DNA of 42,472 nt from UBA1765 sp045615885 (GTDB lineage: Bacteria; Fibrobacterota; Fibrobacteria; Fibrobacterales; Fibrobacteraceae). The notes beneath the pieces were generated by a model. It saw nothing but the letters and a program-made list of their open reading frames with translations. It was not told the DNA's origin and searched no databases. Made by a program: the position numbers and the translations under genes. Within the stretch, counting starts at the first letter, position 1. The number at the start of each line of letters is the position of its first letter. Where the stretch lies: assembly GCA_045615885.1 (NCBI GenBank), contig JAZLFR010000029.1, positions 1 through 42,472 on the forward strand. The letters are read 5' to 3'. Below are positions 30,352 to 37,424 of the stretch, piece after piece.

Positions 30352-31209
30352 ATGCCAGCAAAAAAAGTCGCCTCAAAAGCACAAAAAGCACAAAAAGTTG
30401 CAAAAAAAGAACCGATGATCGCCTACATGGACAATGAATTCCTCGAAAGCGAAGCCGGCCGCCAGGTTCGCATGCTGTCTGAATTTATCGCTCCGGGCGA
30501 ACGCTTTGAGCAGGAAGGCATCAAGAATACAATCGTGATGTTCGGCAGCGCACGCACGCTCCCGCCTGACGAAATCAAAAAGCGCAAAAAGACCGCCAAG
30601 GGCGCTGAACTCAAGCGTCTCAACGCTCTTTCCAATGTTGCAGAATACTACAACGCTACCCGTGAACTTGCAGCAAAGCTCGGCAAGTGGGCCAATACAC
30701 GCCGTGAAGGCTACGCTATCATGACTGGTGGCGGCCCGGGCATCATGGAAGCCGGTAACCGCGGCGCAAGCGACGTGGGAACCCCGACCGCAGGATTGAA
30801 CATCAAGCTGCCATTTGAACAGCACCCGAACCCGTACATTACCGATGAGCTGAACATGCAGTTCCGCTACTTCTTCATCAGAAAGTTCTGGTTCCTCAAA
30901 ATGGTGCGCGCCCTCGTGGCATTCCCGGGCGGCTACGGCACGCTCGACGAACTGTTCGAAACGCTCACGCTTATCCAGACCCACAAGCAGGGCGGCAACT
31001 TGCCGGTCGTCATTTTCGGCAAAAAGTTCTGGGACAAGCTCATCAACTGGGACTACCTTGTGGAAACAGGCATGATCAACAAGGAAGACCTCGACCTGTT
31101 CCTTTACACCGATTCCGTTGACGAAGCCTTCGAATACATCACAAAGGCTATCGAAGCCCAGTCAGACGCAAAGAAGCCGGCTCCAAAGCACGCCTTCGGA
31201 AAGGTTTAG
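30352..31209 (+). CDS. LOG-family (lysine decarboxylase-like) nucleotide phosphoribohydrolase
   Basis: The 285-residue protein has the LOG/TIGR00730 fold with both signatures: MTGGGPGIMEAGNRGA (about residues 124-139) and FPGGYGTLDELFE (about 192-204, PGGxGTxxE). Family members cleave nucleoside 5'-monophosphates to the free base and ribose 5-phosphate; the 'lysine decarboxylase' name is historical. A lysine/alanine-rich N-terminal extension of ~20 residues and a ~90-residue helical region before the core distinguish the longer bacterial subgroup. AAGGAG lies 8 bases before the ATG. The physiological substrate is unknown. Confidence 0.88.
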   Translation: MPAKKVASKAQKAQKVAKKEPMIAYMDNEFLESEAGRQVRMLSEFIAPGERFEQEGIKNTIVMFGSARTLPPDEIKKRKKTAKGAELKRLNALSNVAEYYNATRELAAKLGKWANTRREGYAIMTGGGPGIMEAGNRGASDVGTPTAGLNIKLPFEQHPNPYITDELNMQFRYFFIRKFWFLKMVRALVAFPGGYGTLDELFETLTLIQTHKQGGNLPVVIFGKKFWDKLINWDYLVETGMINKEDLDLFLYTDSVDEAFEYITKAIEAQSDAKKPAPKHAFGKV

Positions 31210-31585
31210 TATCTAGGGGTTAGGATTTAGGATCCAGGGGTTATATTAGACGAGAGAACGGCACTACGTGCCTACAGACGAGAGACGAGAGGAATGTTAC
31301 TTTCCGGTGTGTAGGGTATAGAATTTTAGGATCTAGGGGGGTAGTGAATGTAAATGTGCGTTTTTAGTCTCTAGTTTCTAGAACCTAGTCTCTAAAGAAT
31401 TCGTTACTAGTCACTAGTTATTAGTTGTTAGCTCCAGGCGCATTCAAGTTTCTAGTTTCAGACTCCCGTCTTCCGTCTTTCGTCTTCTAACTCCTGATTC
31501 CTGACTCCTGATTCCTGTTCTCTGTTATCTGTCTTCTGTCCTCTGTATTCTACACCTCCCTGCTCCTTTATTCTAAATTTACATC
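31210..31585. repeat. Repeat-rich intergenic region before the kinase gene
   Basis: This 376-base gap has no gene. It is a mosaic of degenerate short repeats: CTAGGGGTTAGGATTTAGG at the start, the 38-base element at 31247, GACGAGAG units, CTAGTTTCTAG / CTAGTCACTAG / TAGTTATTAG runs (31370-31430), and CTGACTCCTGATTCCTG / TCTGTTATCTGTCTTCTGTCC runs (31480-31550). The last are reverse complements of runs at 36490-36690 and 42275-42305. Part of the region is the inverted counterpart of 36870-36940. Confidence 0.85.
31247..31284 (+). repeat. 38-base inverted repeat, left copy
   Basis: TAGACGAGAGAACGGCACTA continues through CGTGCC to a second AGACGAGAG. It is the exact reverse complement of 36877-36914. 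Two AGACGAGAG direct repeats flank a perfect hairpin GGCAC-TAC-GTGCC. Confidence 0.95.
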
Positions 31586-32686
31586 GTGATTAGATCTTGG
31601 CTTGCAGAAAAACTTGACGACGCTTCTCGCGCGCTCGCAATGCGGGAACATTATTCCATGCGCGAATACCAGCGTCTTTTCGACAACAACCCCGAATTTT
31701 TGCACGGCGGCGCGGTGGAACGCATCCAGCTCACCGACGAGCTTTCCATTGAAGGCACGAACGATTTGTTCCGCGCCAAATATTGGGTGGAACGCACAAA
31801 CGATTCGCACAAATACAACGAACGTGAAATCGTCCTTAAAATTTGCAAATACTGGGCAAAGCCCGGTCCAAACCGCAAGCATCGTTTAAACATGCTCCTG
31901 AGCGCATTCCAAGATGAAATGCGCATCAACAATCTTGTGCGCGCCACAAACATCGAGGGCGTCGTGCAAAGCTTTGGCGGCGGTACCGCGGGCAGGCACC
32001 CATACTTCAAGATGGAGTTCATCAAGGGTTGCCCGCTCGACCGCATGTTCAAAGAAAATCTGAGCGATGACGAGCTCATGCCCCGCCTCGCCCAAATGGC
32101 ATACCTTGCAAACACGATCAGTCAGCTCCACTACTACCAGATTGTGCACAAGGATTTAAAGCCAAAAAATCTTTTGCTCTGTCAAAACCCGCAGCATGTG
32201 AACAACCATAAAATCCTCATTTGTGACTTTGGTTACGCCCAGGCAAAACTTCGCGAAAGCGTTACCGAATATGGTGGACAGATAACACCTTGCTACAGCG
32301 CCCCGGAGCAGGCTGTGATGGGCGAAAACCTTTCGGCATCTGTAGATTACTTCAGCTTCGGCATCATTCTTCACGAATACCTGACCGGCAAAAAGCTGTT
32401 CCCCGACTCCATGAAAATTTTCATTGAAGACGGCTACAAGATTACGGAACGCTATTTGGAATATTTAAAGAACGGAAAACAGAACGCCTTTGAAGATTCC
32501 AGGTTCCCGGAGATTCGCGAATGGATCGACAACCTTACGATTTTCGATAGCTACGAGCGAATGCACAAAAGTGAAAACCTGTTCAACATGGCTCACAAAT
32601 TGCGAGAGCGCATCAACGCCATGGGATACCGCGACGTGAACACGGACTTTCTCTGGAACCAGTTGCAGGAGTACCGTGGCAAATAA
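31586..32686 (+). CDS. Ser/Thr protein kinase (Hanks-type)
   Basis: The 366-residue cytoplasmic protein has a complete eukaryotic-like kinase core. EIVLKICKYW (about residues 81-90) has the ATP-anchoring lysine, the catalytic loop is IVHKDLKPKNLLL (about 186-198), the Mg loop is ICDFGYA (about 211-217), and the P+1 region is CYSAPEQ (about 232-238). The catalytic Asp follows VHK, and an RD-like arginine is replaced by lysine, so activation-loop control may differ. No membrane segment or sensor domain is present. The C-terminal ~100 residues have no recognised domain. The start is a GTG with no visible ribosome site; downstream ATGs are possible. The membrane/TPR-like protein begins 20 bases later and is the obvious partner or substrate. 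Confidence 0.87.
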   Translation: MIRSWLAEKLDDASRALAMREHYSMREYQRLFDNNPEFLHGGAVERIQLTDELSIEGTNDLFRAKYWVERTNDSHKYNEREIVLKICKYWAKPGPNRKHRLNMLLSAFQDEMRINNLVRATNIEGVVQSFGGGTAGRHPYFKMEFIKGCPLDRMFKENLSDDELMPRLAQMAYLANTISQLHYYQIVHKDLKPKNLLLCQNPQHVNNHKILICDFGYAQAKLRESVTEYGGQITPCYSAPEQAVMGENLSASVDYFSFGIILHEYLTGKKLFPDSMKIFIEDGYKITERYLEYLKNGKQNAFEDSRFPEIREWIDNLTIFDSYERMHKSENLFNMAHKLRERINAMGYRDVNTDFLWNQLQEYRGK

Positions 32687-32706
32687 TTTTCTTTAGGTGT
32701 GGTGGT

Positions 32707-34386
32707 ATGAAAAAGAAAATTCTGAAATTTTTTAAAAGACAGTTCCCTCTATTCTACATATTCTTCACGATATGCTTGGCATCCTTTGTTGCCGAATGCA
32801 TTTTTGTCTATGGACCAGAAGGCAGCGCAGCATCTATTTTAGCAGAGCAGGAAGAAGCCTTCGACAAGTACTGGGAAGAAGAAGGCGCCGCAAAATTTCA
32901 GGCAGTCGGCTTGCAGCCAACAGAAAAGCTGTACAACGAAGAACTGGCCCGCCACATGGAAAAAGTCAAGCGCAACTTGCCAGAGACAAACCCTGAAGAG
33001 CGCCTGAAGGAATTGAAAAAAGATTTCCAGGCATGGTGGGAGGCTGAAGGGAAAGATGCCTACATTGCAAAGGGAATCTACCCTGACGAAAGCACCTACC
33101 GCCGCGAAGAAAGCAAGTACCTGCGCGATTATAAAAACGGAAAGTTGATTTACAGCATTCGACTGGAAGCTACCGACCCTCAGCTGTCGCAGCTATTTTT
33201 GAACTGGATTTTGTTCCCGAGCTTTTTGCTGTTGCTAGCCAATGCCTGCGGTCTGCTTTTTGCAACAAGGCGCCTTACGCGACGCTACGGCACCGCGGTT
33301 TCCATCGGTTTCTTTGCTGCGGCAACGATTCTTGGCAATGCATTCATCTGCCTGTTCGGTCAAACGAGTTTCTTTGCACGCGCCGAAGCGCCATACACCA
33401 GCATGCTGATCGCAACAGCATTCCTGCTAGGTTCCATTACCATAGGCAAAAACAGGGACGACTACGATAAAATCGAAATTGCAATCCCGGCAGCGCTATT
33501 CGTTCTCAACATCATCATAGCATGGTTTGTTGGTCCGCAGATTTTTGTAGCCGGCATTCTTGTTTCGACAATGTTCTTTGGCGCAGGCATCGCAATCGGC
33601 AAGTTCTTCCCTGCCAGAAAAAAATCCAAAAAGGAACTCGCACTCGAAAAGGCAGCCATGGAAGCAGCAAAGCCAAAAGTCGATCCGATTGTAGCAAAGA
33701 AAAAGAAAACTCGCGATCTGCTGATGGAAGGTTTTGAAAGCGCCATGAAGGGCGATTTTGTCTCTGCAAAAGACAAGCTCGGCCAAGGCATGCACGAGGT
33801 GCTTTTAGAAACGCCAATCGACCAGGAACTATTGCTAGACATGGCAAAAAAGCTTACCAATCCGACCCTATACATCGATGTTTCCAGCACGGAATGGATG
33901 GAATGGGGCATGGCAAGTTTCCAGAAAAACGCGGGCGAGGCCGCACTGCTGTTTTTGGAAAAGGCCCTTGCATTCGAAAAGGACCAGCAGAACGCACGAA
34001 AAATTTTGCTCTATGTCGGCGGCATTCGCCTACGCAAAAACTTGAATCCGGAAGAAGGCATTCTTCGTTTGAAAAAAGTTGTGGAGCTGAAGGACGACGA
34101 CCTTTTTGCAGAACAGGCAAAAAAGCTGTTGGCCAAATTCGCACCAAAATTTGAAGCCGAAGCAAAGGCTAAAAAAGAGGCGGAAGCAGCAAAGCTCGCC
34201 GCAAAGCAGGCTCAAGAGGAAGCGGAGAATCCAGGCGTAATGAGGCCAAAGAAACTTTCGGACTACACGGAAGAAGATGACGTTCCAAAGCAGGCTGCAC
34301 CAAAACCAGAAAGCGCCCCGGTTCAACCAAAAACGCAATCGCCATTCAACAAGAATCCGTTCGCAAGTTCCCCTTTTAGAAAATAG
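32707..34386 (+). CDS. Membrane protein with duplicated extracytoplasmic region and TPR-like cytoplasmic part, kinase partner
   Basis: The 559-residue protein is not in a family I recognise. A first membrane segment (about residues 13-33) leads to a charged extracytoplasmic region with two related units: FDKYWEEEGAAKFQAVGLQP (about 52) and FQAWWEAEGKDAYIAKGIYP (about 109), each followed by a T/SxxYxxE helix. Four more membrane segments follow (about 166-300). The cytoplasmic half begins with basic KK/RK clusters, then helical repeats of TPR type (GFESAMKGDFVSAKDKLGQG, AALLFLEKALAFEKD, EEGILRLKKVVELKDDD), an Ala/Glu/Lys coiled stretch and a Pro/Ser-rich tail with likely phosphorylation sites. 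AGGTGTGGTGG precedes the ATG. It is almost certainly co-transcribed with the kinase. Confidence 0.75.
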   Translation: MKKKILKFFKRQFPLFYIFFTICLASFVAECIFVYGPEGSAASILAEQEEAFDKYWEEEGAAKFQAVGLQPTEKLYNEELARHMEKVKRNLPETNPEERLKELKKDFQAWWEAEGKDAYIAKGIYPDESTYRREESKYLRDYKNGKLIYSIRLEATDPQLSQLFLNWILFPSFLLLLANACGLLFATRRLTRRYGTAVSIGFFAAATILGNAFICLFGQTSFFARAEAPYTSMLIATAFLLGSITIGKNRDDYDKIEIAIPAALFVLNIIIAWFVGPQIFVAGILVSTMFFGAGIAIGKFFPARKKSKKELALEKAAMEAAKPKVDPIVAKKKKTRDLLMEGFESAMKGDFVSAKDKLGQGMHEVLLETPIDQELLLDMAKKLTNPTLYIDVSSTEWMEWGMASFQKNAGEAALLFLEKALAFEKDQQNARKILLYVGGIRLRKNLNPEEGILRLKKVVELKDDDLFAEQAKKLLAKFAPKFEAEAKAKKEAEAAKLAAKQAQEEAENPGVMRPKKLSDYTEEDDVPKQAAPKPESAPVQPKTQSPFNKNPFASSPFRK

Positions 34387-34424
34387 GGAACCGGCAAGAA
34401 CGACACATTCTATTTCAAGGCATG

Positions 34425-34454
34425 TAAAAAAGGGAGTCAGACGACCCCCTTTTC
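34425..34454. terminator. Terminator shared by the membrane-protein operon and tRNA-Arg
   Basis: GGGAGTC (34432-34438) pairs with GACCCCC (34443-34449) around a 4-base loop. Six T residues follow on the minus strand for the tRNA, and CTTTT follows on the plus strand for the gene ending at 34386. Confidence 0.7.
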
Positions 34455-34457
34455 ACA

Positions 34458-34532
34458 TGCACCCGACGCGACTCGAACGCGTGACCTTCTCCTTCGGAGG
34501 GAGACACTCTAATCCAACTGAGCTACGGATGC
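34458..34532 (-). tRNA. tRNA-Arg (anticodon CCG)
   Basis: The 75-base cloverleaf reads GCATCCGTAGCTCAGTTGGA at the 5' end. The acceptor stem GCATCCG pairs with CGGGTGC (one T-G), and the D-loop AGTTGGA is standard. The anticodon stem TCTCC/GGAGA encloses CTCCGAA with anticodon CCG, and the T-arm is GTTCGAGTC. The discriminator is A, and CCA is not encoded (TGT follows), so the tail must be added enzymatically. It reads the Arg codon CGG. Confidence 0.95.
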
Positions 34533-34624
34533 GAACTGCAAGCAATATAGAAAATTGCAAAAAAAACTGTACTGGCACCATCGGTTTAGCGCAACCATCG
34601 TTAGCCCATAAAAAAGAAGACAAA

Positions 34625-34658
34625 TAAAAAAAGAAGACCCGCTTTTGGGCGGGCCTTC
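34625..34658 (-). terminator. Intrinsic terminator of the 34678 envelope gene
   Basis: On the minus strand GAAGGCCCGC-CCAAAA-GCGGGTCTTC (10-base arms, one mismatch) is followed by seven T residues. It lies 20 bases after the stop. Confidence 0.88.
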
Positions 34659-34677
34659 TCAACAAGCTTCAAGTCTA

Positions 34678-35583
34678 TTAATTATTGCGGGCCTTTTCGC
34701 GTTCACGACGGCGGATTTCAGTATCATCCGGGAAGAATTCCGGGAATGCAAAGCCGATCGTGATACCGAACACGAGACCGTACTTAGAGATACCATCCTT
34801 TTCGATTACGCGGGAAGTCTGTTCAGTTGCTTCAGATGTAGCAAAACCAAAAGACTTATCCTTGGCGTCCGGAGCATAGTACATACCGATTGCAAACTGC
34901 AAGTAGTACCAGCTATCAGTCAAATAGGTAACAAGAATATCGAACTGGAAACCTTCCACGGAAATGAGTTCACGGGTCATGCCGTTTTCTTCATTTGCCT
35001 TAATGTCGTGGTCATAATAGACCGTACCATAGGTGGCGGAAAGGCCCAAGTGGAGCGGGTTCTTCGGGAAGAGGTAATAGGTAAGGCCGGCCTTCCAAGC
35101 ATAGCCACCTTCAAGGCTAATATCTTCGAAGTCGGTATCTGTACCGCTCGGAATAAGGCCGAAGGAACCAAATGCACCGATATGCCAGCGAGTGATATAT
35201 TCAAGACCTGCGCCAAAGCCCATGCCCATACCAGTTTCACCCATCACAGGCATACGGGAACCCATACCGATTTCAAACACCAAGCGGTCCTTCAACCAGT
35301 CACGGCGGCGGAGGGAGTTTGCGAACTCATCAGCGCGCTGTTCTTCTTCGAACTTCTTGCGTTCTTCGCGATCCTTGGCGCGGGCATCGAGGTCGGCATT
35401 GTCAAAGTCGGCATCGCTAACACTAGCATCACTGGAGCCAGCTGCAGCAGAAGGACCAGCCGAAGCAGCCTCGGTAGATTCTGCGGATTCAAAGGAATCG
35501 AAAGAGTCAAAAGAATCAAAGTCATCTTGGGCCCAGAGAGTAAGGGCGCAAGCACATACAAGCCATGACAATTTTTTGAGCAT
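34678..35583 (-). CDS. Exported outer-membrane beta-barrel-like protein of unknown function
   Basis: The 301-residue protein has a signal peptide (LKKLSWLVCACALTLWA, cut expected before QDD). An acidic low-complexity region follows: the DDFDSFDSFDSFES repeat, then Ala/Ser-rich sequence and a charged helix RAKDREERKKFEEEQRADEF (about residues 85-105). From about residue 115 the pattern is alternating amphipathic beta strands with many Gly and aromatic residues (GMGSRMPVMGE, YAWKAGLTYYLF, LSATYGTVYYDHD), as in small outer-membrane barrels. The barrel ends near residue 285, before a short basic tail, so the terminal strand is not the usual C-terminal Phe type. AGAGG lies 8 bases before the ATG. 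Function unknown. Confidence 0.7.
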   Translation of the reverse strand: MLKKLSWLVCACALTLWAQDDFDSFDSFDSFESAESTEAASAGPSAAAGSSDASVSDADFDNADLDARAKDREERKKFEEEQRADEFANSLRRRDWLKDRLVFEIGMGSRMPVMGETGMGMGFGAGLEYITRWHIGAFGSFGLIPSGTDTDFEDISLEGGYAWKAGLTYYLFPKNPLHLGLSATYGTVYYDHDIKANEENGMTRELISVEGFQFDILVTYLTDSWYYLQFAIGMYYAPDAKDKSFGFATSEATEQTSRVIEKDGISKYGLVFGITIGFAFPEFFPDDTEIRRREREKARNN

Positions 35584-35679
35584 TATAAAGCCTCTAAAAC
35601 TAGTTTAACGCTAATATAATTTATTTCTAGCACCTTTTTCATGATTTTTTGTTGTAAATCAACTTTTTACCGGTGTTTG

Positions 35680-36477
35680 TTACCTATACTTTACAAGTTC
35701 CGCTCGAATGGACCCCAATTTAATCTCGCTTTTCATTAAAACGGGCAATCTACGGTTATCATTCGAGAACCAGACAAAGATGCGACCCGCAGCCTTGAAG
35801 ATGCCGTCACCATCAAGAACCGGTTCCACTTTTATGCATTCAAACGTACCCGCGTCGGTTTTTATGGTTTCCTTGCCATACACGATGACCTTTAAATCGT
35901 AACGTTTTTTGCCGCTCACAGCACTGAATGTTTCCGTTTTACCTTCCTTGAGTTCCATCTGGCGCACAAAATAGAACGCAGAGAGAATACCGAATTCGTT
36001 ACCTTCAAGCGTCACGACTGTATCGGCAGAACGCTTGACCTTTGTTCGCTGCAGATTCGTAAAAACGGTGTCGGAAAGCCAACCCTTGTGCCCCGCGCGG
36101 TCAAAGCGGATAATGCTTGCGCTATGGAACGAACCTTCGTGGTTAATCTTCGTAAAGACTTCCGGCAAGAAGGTTTTGTTTCGAATGCGAGAATATACGG
36201 TGTCTGCGACCGGGTAGATTCTCTTGAACGCACCGTTATTATGCGCAAGAACATAGAACTCCGTCTTGTCGCCCTTCGGGCGCACTTCCATGGAAGCGTA
36301 GCCAGCCGTTATAATGCCCCAGGAAATTTCGTAATCCAGGCGTTCGCCATTTTGCCAAAGGTACTTTGTGGCACTAGGCTCGGGCATTCTTACCTGCAGT
36401 TTCAGCACAGCAGAAGAATCGGCAGCAAGAGCATTGCCGAGCAGCAGAGCGAAAATGAGAGCAAGTAACAAACGCAT
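35680..36477 (-). CDS. DUF3108-domain exported protein
   Basis: The 265-residue protein has a signal peptide (RLLLALIFALLLGNALA, cut before ADS) and then the DUF3108 domain (PF11306). Characteristic segments are GERLDYEISWGIITAGYASMEV (split by the family's WG-x-xxAG motif, about residues 45-66), ADTVYSRI and the late TDAGTFECIKVEP (about 213-225), followed by IFVWFSNDNRRLPVLM. DUF3108 proteins are predicted periplasmic beta-structured proteins of unknown role. The gene follows a repeat-rich gap, no ribosome site is obvious, and about 95 bases separate it from the next envelope gene. Confidence 0.82.
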   Translation of the reverse strand: MRLLLALIFALLLGNALAADSSAVLKLQVRMPEPSATKYLWQNGERLDYEISWGIITAGYASMEVRPKGDKTEFYVLAHNNGAFKRIYPVADTVYSRIRNKTFLPEVFTKINHEGSFHSASIIRFDRAGHKGWLSDTVFTNLQRTKVKRSADTVVTLEGNEFGILSAFYFVRQMELKEGKTETFSAVSGKKRYDLKVIVYGKETIKTDAGTFECIKVEPVLDGDGIFKAAGRIFVWFSNDNRRLPVLMKSEIKLGSIRAELVKYR

Positions 36478-36570
36478 AGATAAGGAGTTAGGAGTCAGGA
36501 GTCAGAAACGAGAAAACAGAGGACAGAATATAGGAGTCGGCGACATAAGTTAGGAACTGCAACTTACCAT

Positions 36571-36637
36571 GTCATGGCGAGCGGAGCGCGGCCATCCAGG
36601 ACAATGTTCTGGATCACTTCGCGTTGCTCGTGATGAC
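36571..36637. repeat. Palindromic extragenic repeat (GTCATGGCGAGCGGAGCG type)
   Basis: The left arm begins GTCATGGCGAGC and ends ATCCAG; the right arm starts CTGGAT and ends CTCGTGATGAC. The ~29-base arms pair imperfectly around GACAATGTT, giving a long hairpin. The same element, with a truncated right arm, is at 42325. Confidence 0.7.
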
Positions 36638-36876
36638 AAGTTAAAAGAGGACAGAGGACAGAGAACAGAAGGAAGACGAAAGACGGAAGACAATTAATAA
36701 CAAGCGAGAGTCGCGGCAGCCGAGCTTGTTCGAGCTGACATGACCGAGCGACATATTAATGGAGTTATCGATTAACAATGGATGCTTAAGGTTAAACTTT
36801 CATTATTAATTATTCATTGTTAATTGAACATTCAGACGTCAGCCTACAGCCAGCAACACTGGATTTTAACAATCCT

Positions 36877-36914
36877 CTCTCGTCTGTAGGCACGTAGTGC
36901 CGTTCTCTCGTCTA
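36877..36914 (-). repeat. 38-base inverted repeat, right copy
   Basis: Exact reverse complement of 31247-31284. Similarity continues outward into GGTTAGGATTTAGG-type sequence on both sides of the bracketed block, so the full inverted pair is about 65-70 bases with decay. Confidence 0.95.
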
Positions 36915-36939
36915 ACCTCTAGCCCCTAAATCCTAACCT

Positions 36940-37416
36940 CTACTCTTCAATGTCGCCGAGGCTCTTGCGGTAGGCAACGAGCTTTTCGCGAACTGCAGGG
37001 TCAGAGATGCCAACGATGTGGGCGGCCAGGTAACCGGCATTCTTGCCGTTGCCGATGCCGACAGTTGCAACAGGAATTCCTGGAGGCATCTGCACGATGG
37101 AGTGGAGAGCGTCCACGCCAGAGAGCGGGCCGCCAGCGCACGGCAGACCAATGACCGGGAGAATCGTGTGGCCAGCGAGCACGCCCGGAAGGGCTGCAGC
37201 AAGGCCTGCGACACCAATCAAAACCTGAAGGCCACGGCCAGCAGCTTCGCGAGCATACTTGGCAGTTTTCATCGGAGTGCGGTGAGCGCTCAAAATGTTG
37301 AATTCCCAGGCAATGCCGAATTCGTCGAGCACTGCTGTAATTTTATCGACCACTTCCTGGTCGCTCTTGCTGCCGGCTACAATGCCGACCTTAGCATTTT
37401 CTGTATAGTTAAACAT
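36940..37416 (-). CDS. purE: 5-(carboxyamino)imidazole ribonucleotide mutase
   Basis: The 158-residue enzyme of de novo purine synthesis rearranges N5-CAIR to CAIR. Visible features are VGIVAGSKSDQEVV (about residues 11-24), the active-site SAHRTP (about 44-49) and GVAGLAAALPGVLAGHTILPVIGLPC (two segments, about 68-93), where AxLPG and the PVIG loop are conserved. The second gene of a purD-purE operon, it begins 8 bases after the purD stop. The C-terminus (SLGDIEE) abuts directly on the repeat-rich gap. Confidence 0.95.
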   Translation of the reverse strand: MFNYTENAKVGIVAGSKSDQEVVDKITAVLDEFGIAWEFNILSAHRTPMKTAKYAREAAGRGLQVLIGVAGLAAALPGVLAGHTILPVIGLPCAGGPLSGVDALHSIVQMPPGIPVATVGIGNGKNAGYLAAHIVGISDPAVREKLVAYRKSLGDIEE

Positions 37417-37424
37417 AAAGCCTC

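Larger units (their letters stand above)
36478..36939. repeat. Repeat-rich intergenic region between purE and the DUF3108 gene
   Basis: This 462-base gap holds no gene. It has GGAGTTAGGAGTCAGGAGTC and ACAGAGGACAG runs (36483-36530), a palindromic extragenic element (36571-36637) and another ACAGAGGACAGAGAACAG run with GACGAAAGACGGAAGAC (36650-36690). AT-rich TTAATTATTCATTGTTAATTG (two segments near 36770-36825) follows, then the right copy of the 38-base inverted repeat (36877-36914) and CCTCTAGCCCCTAAATCC. Confidence 0.85.

Noticed and set aside
31210..31585. CRISPR array
   Set aside because: The repeats are degenerate, of variable length and unevenly spaced, with no conserved direct repeat/spacer pattern and no cas genes nearby.
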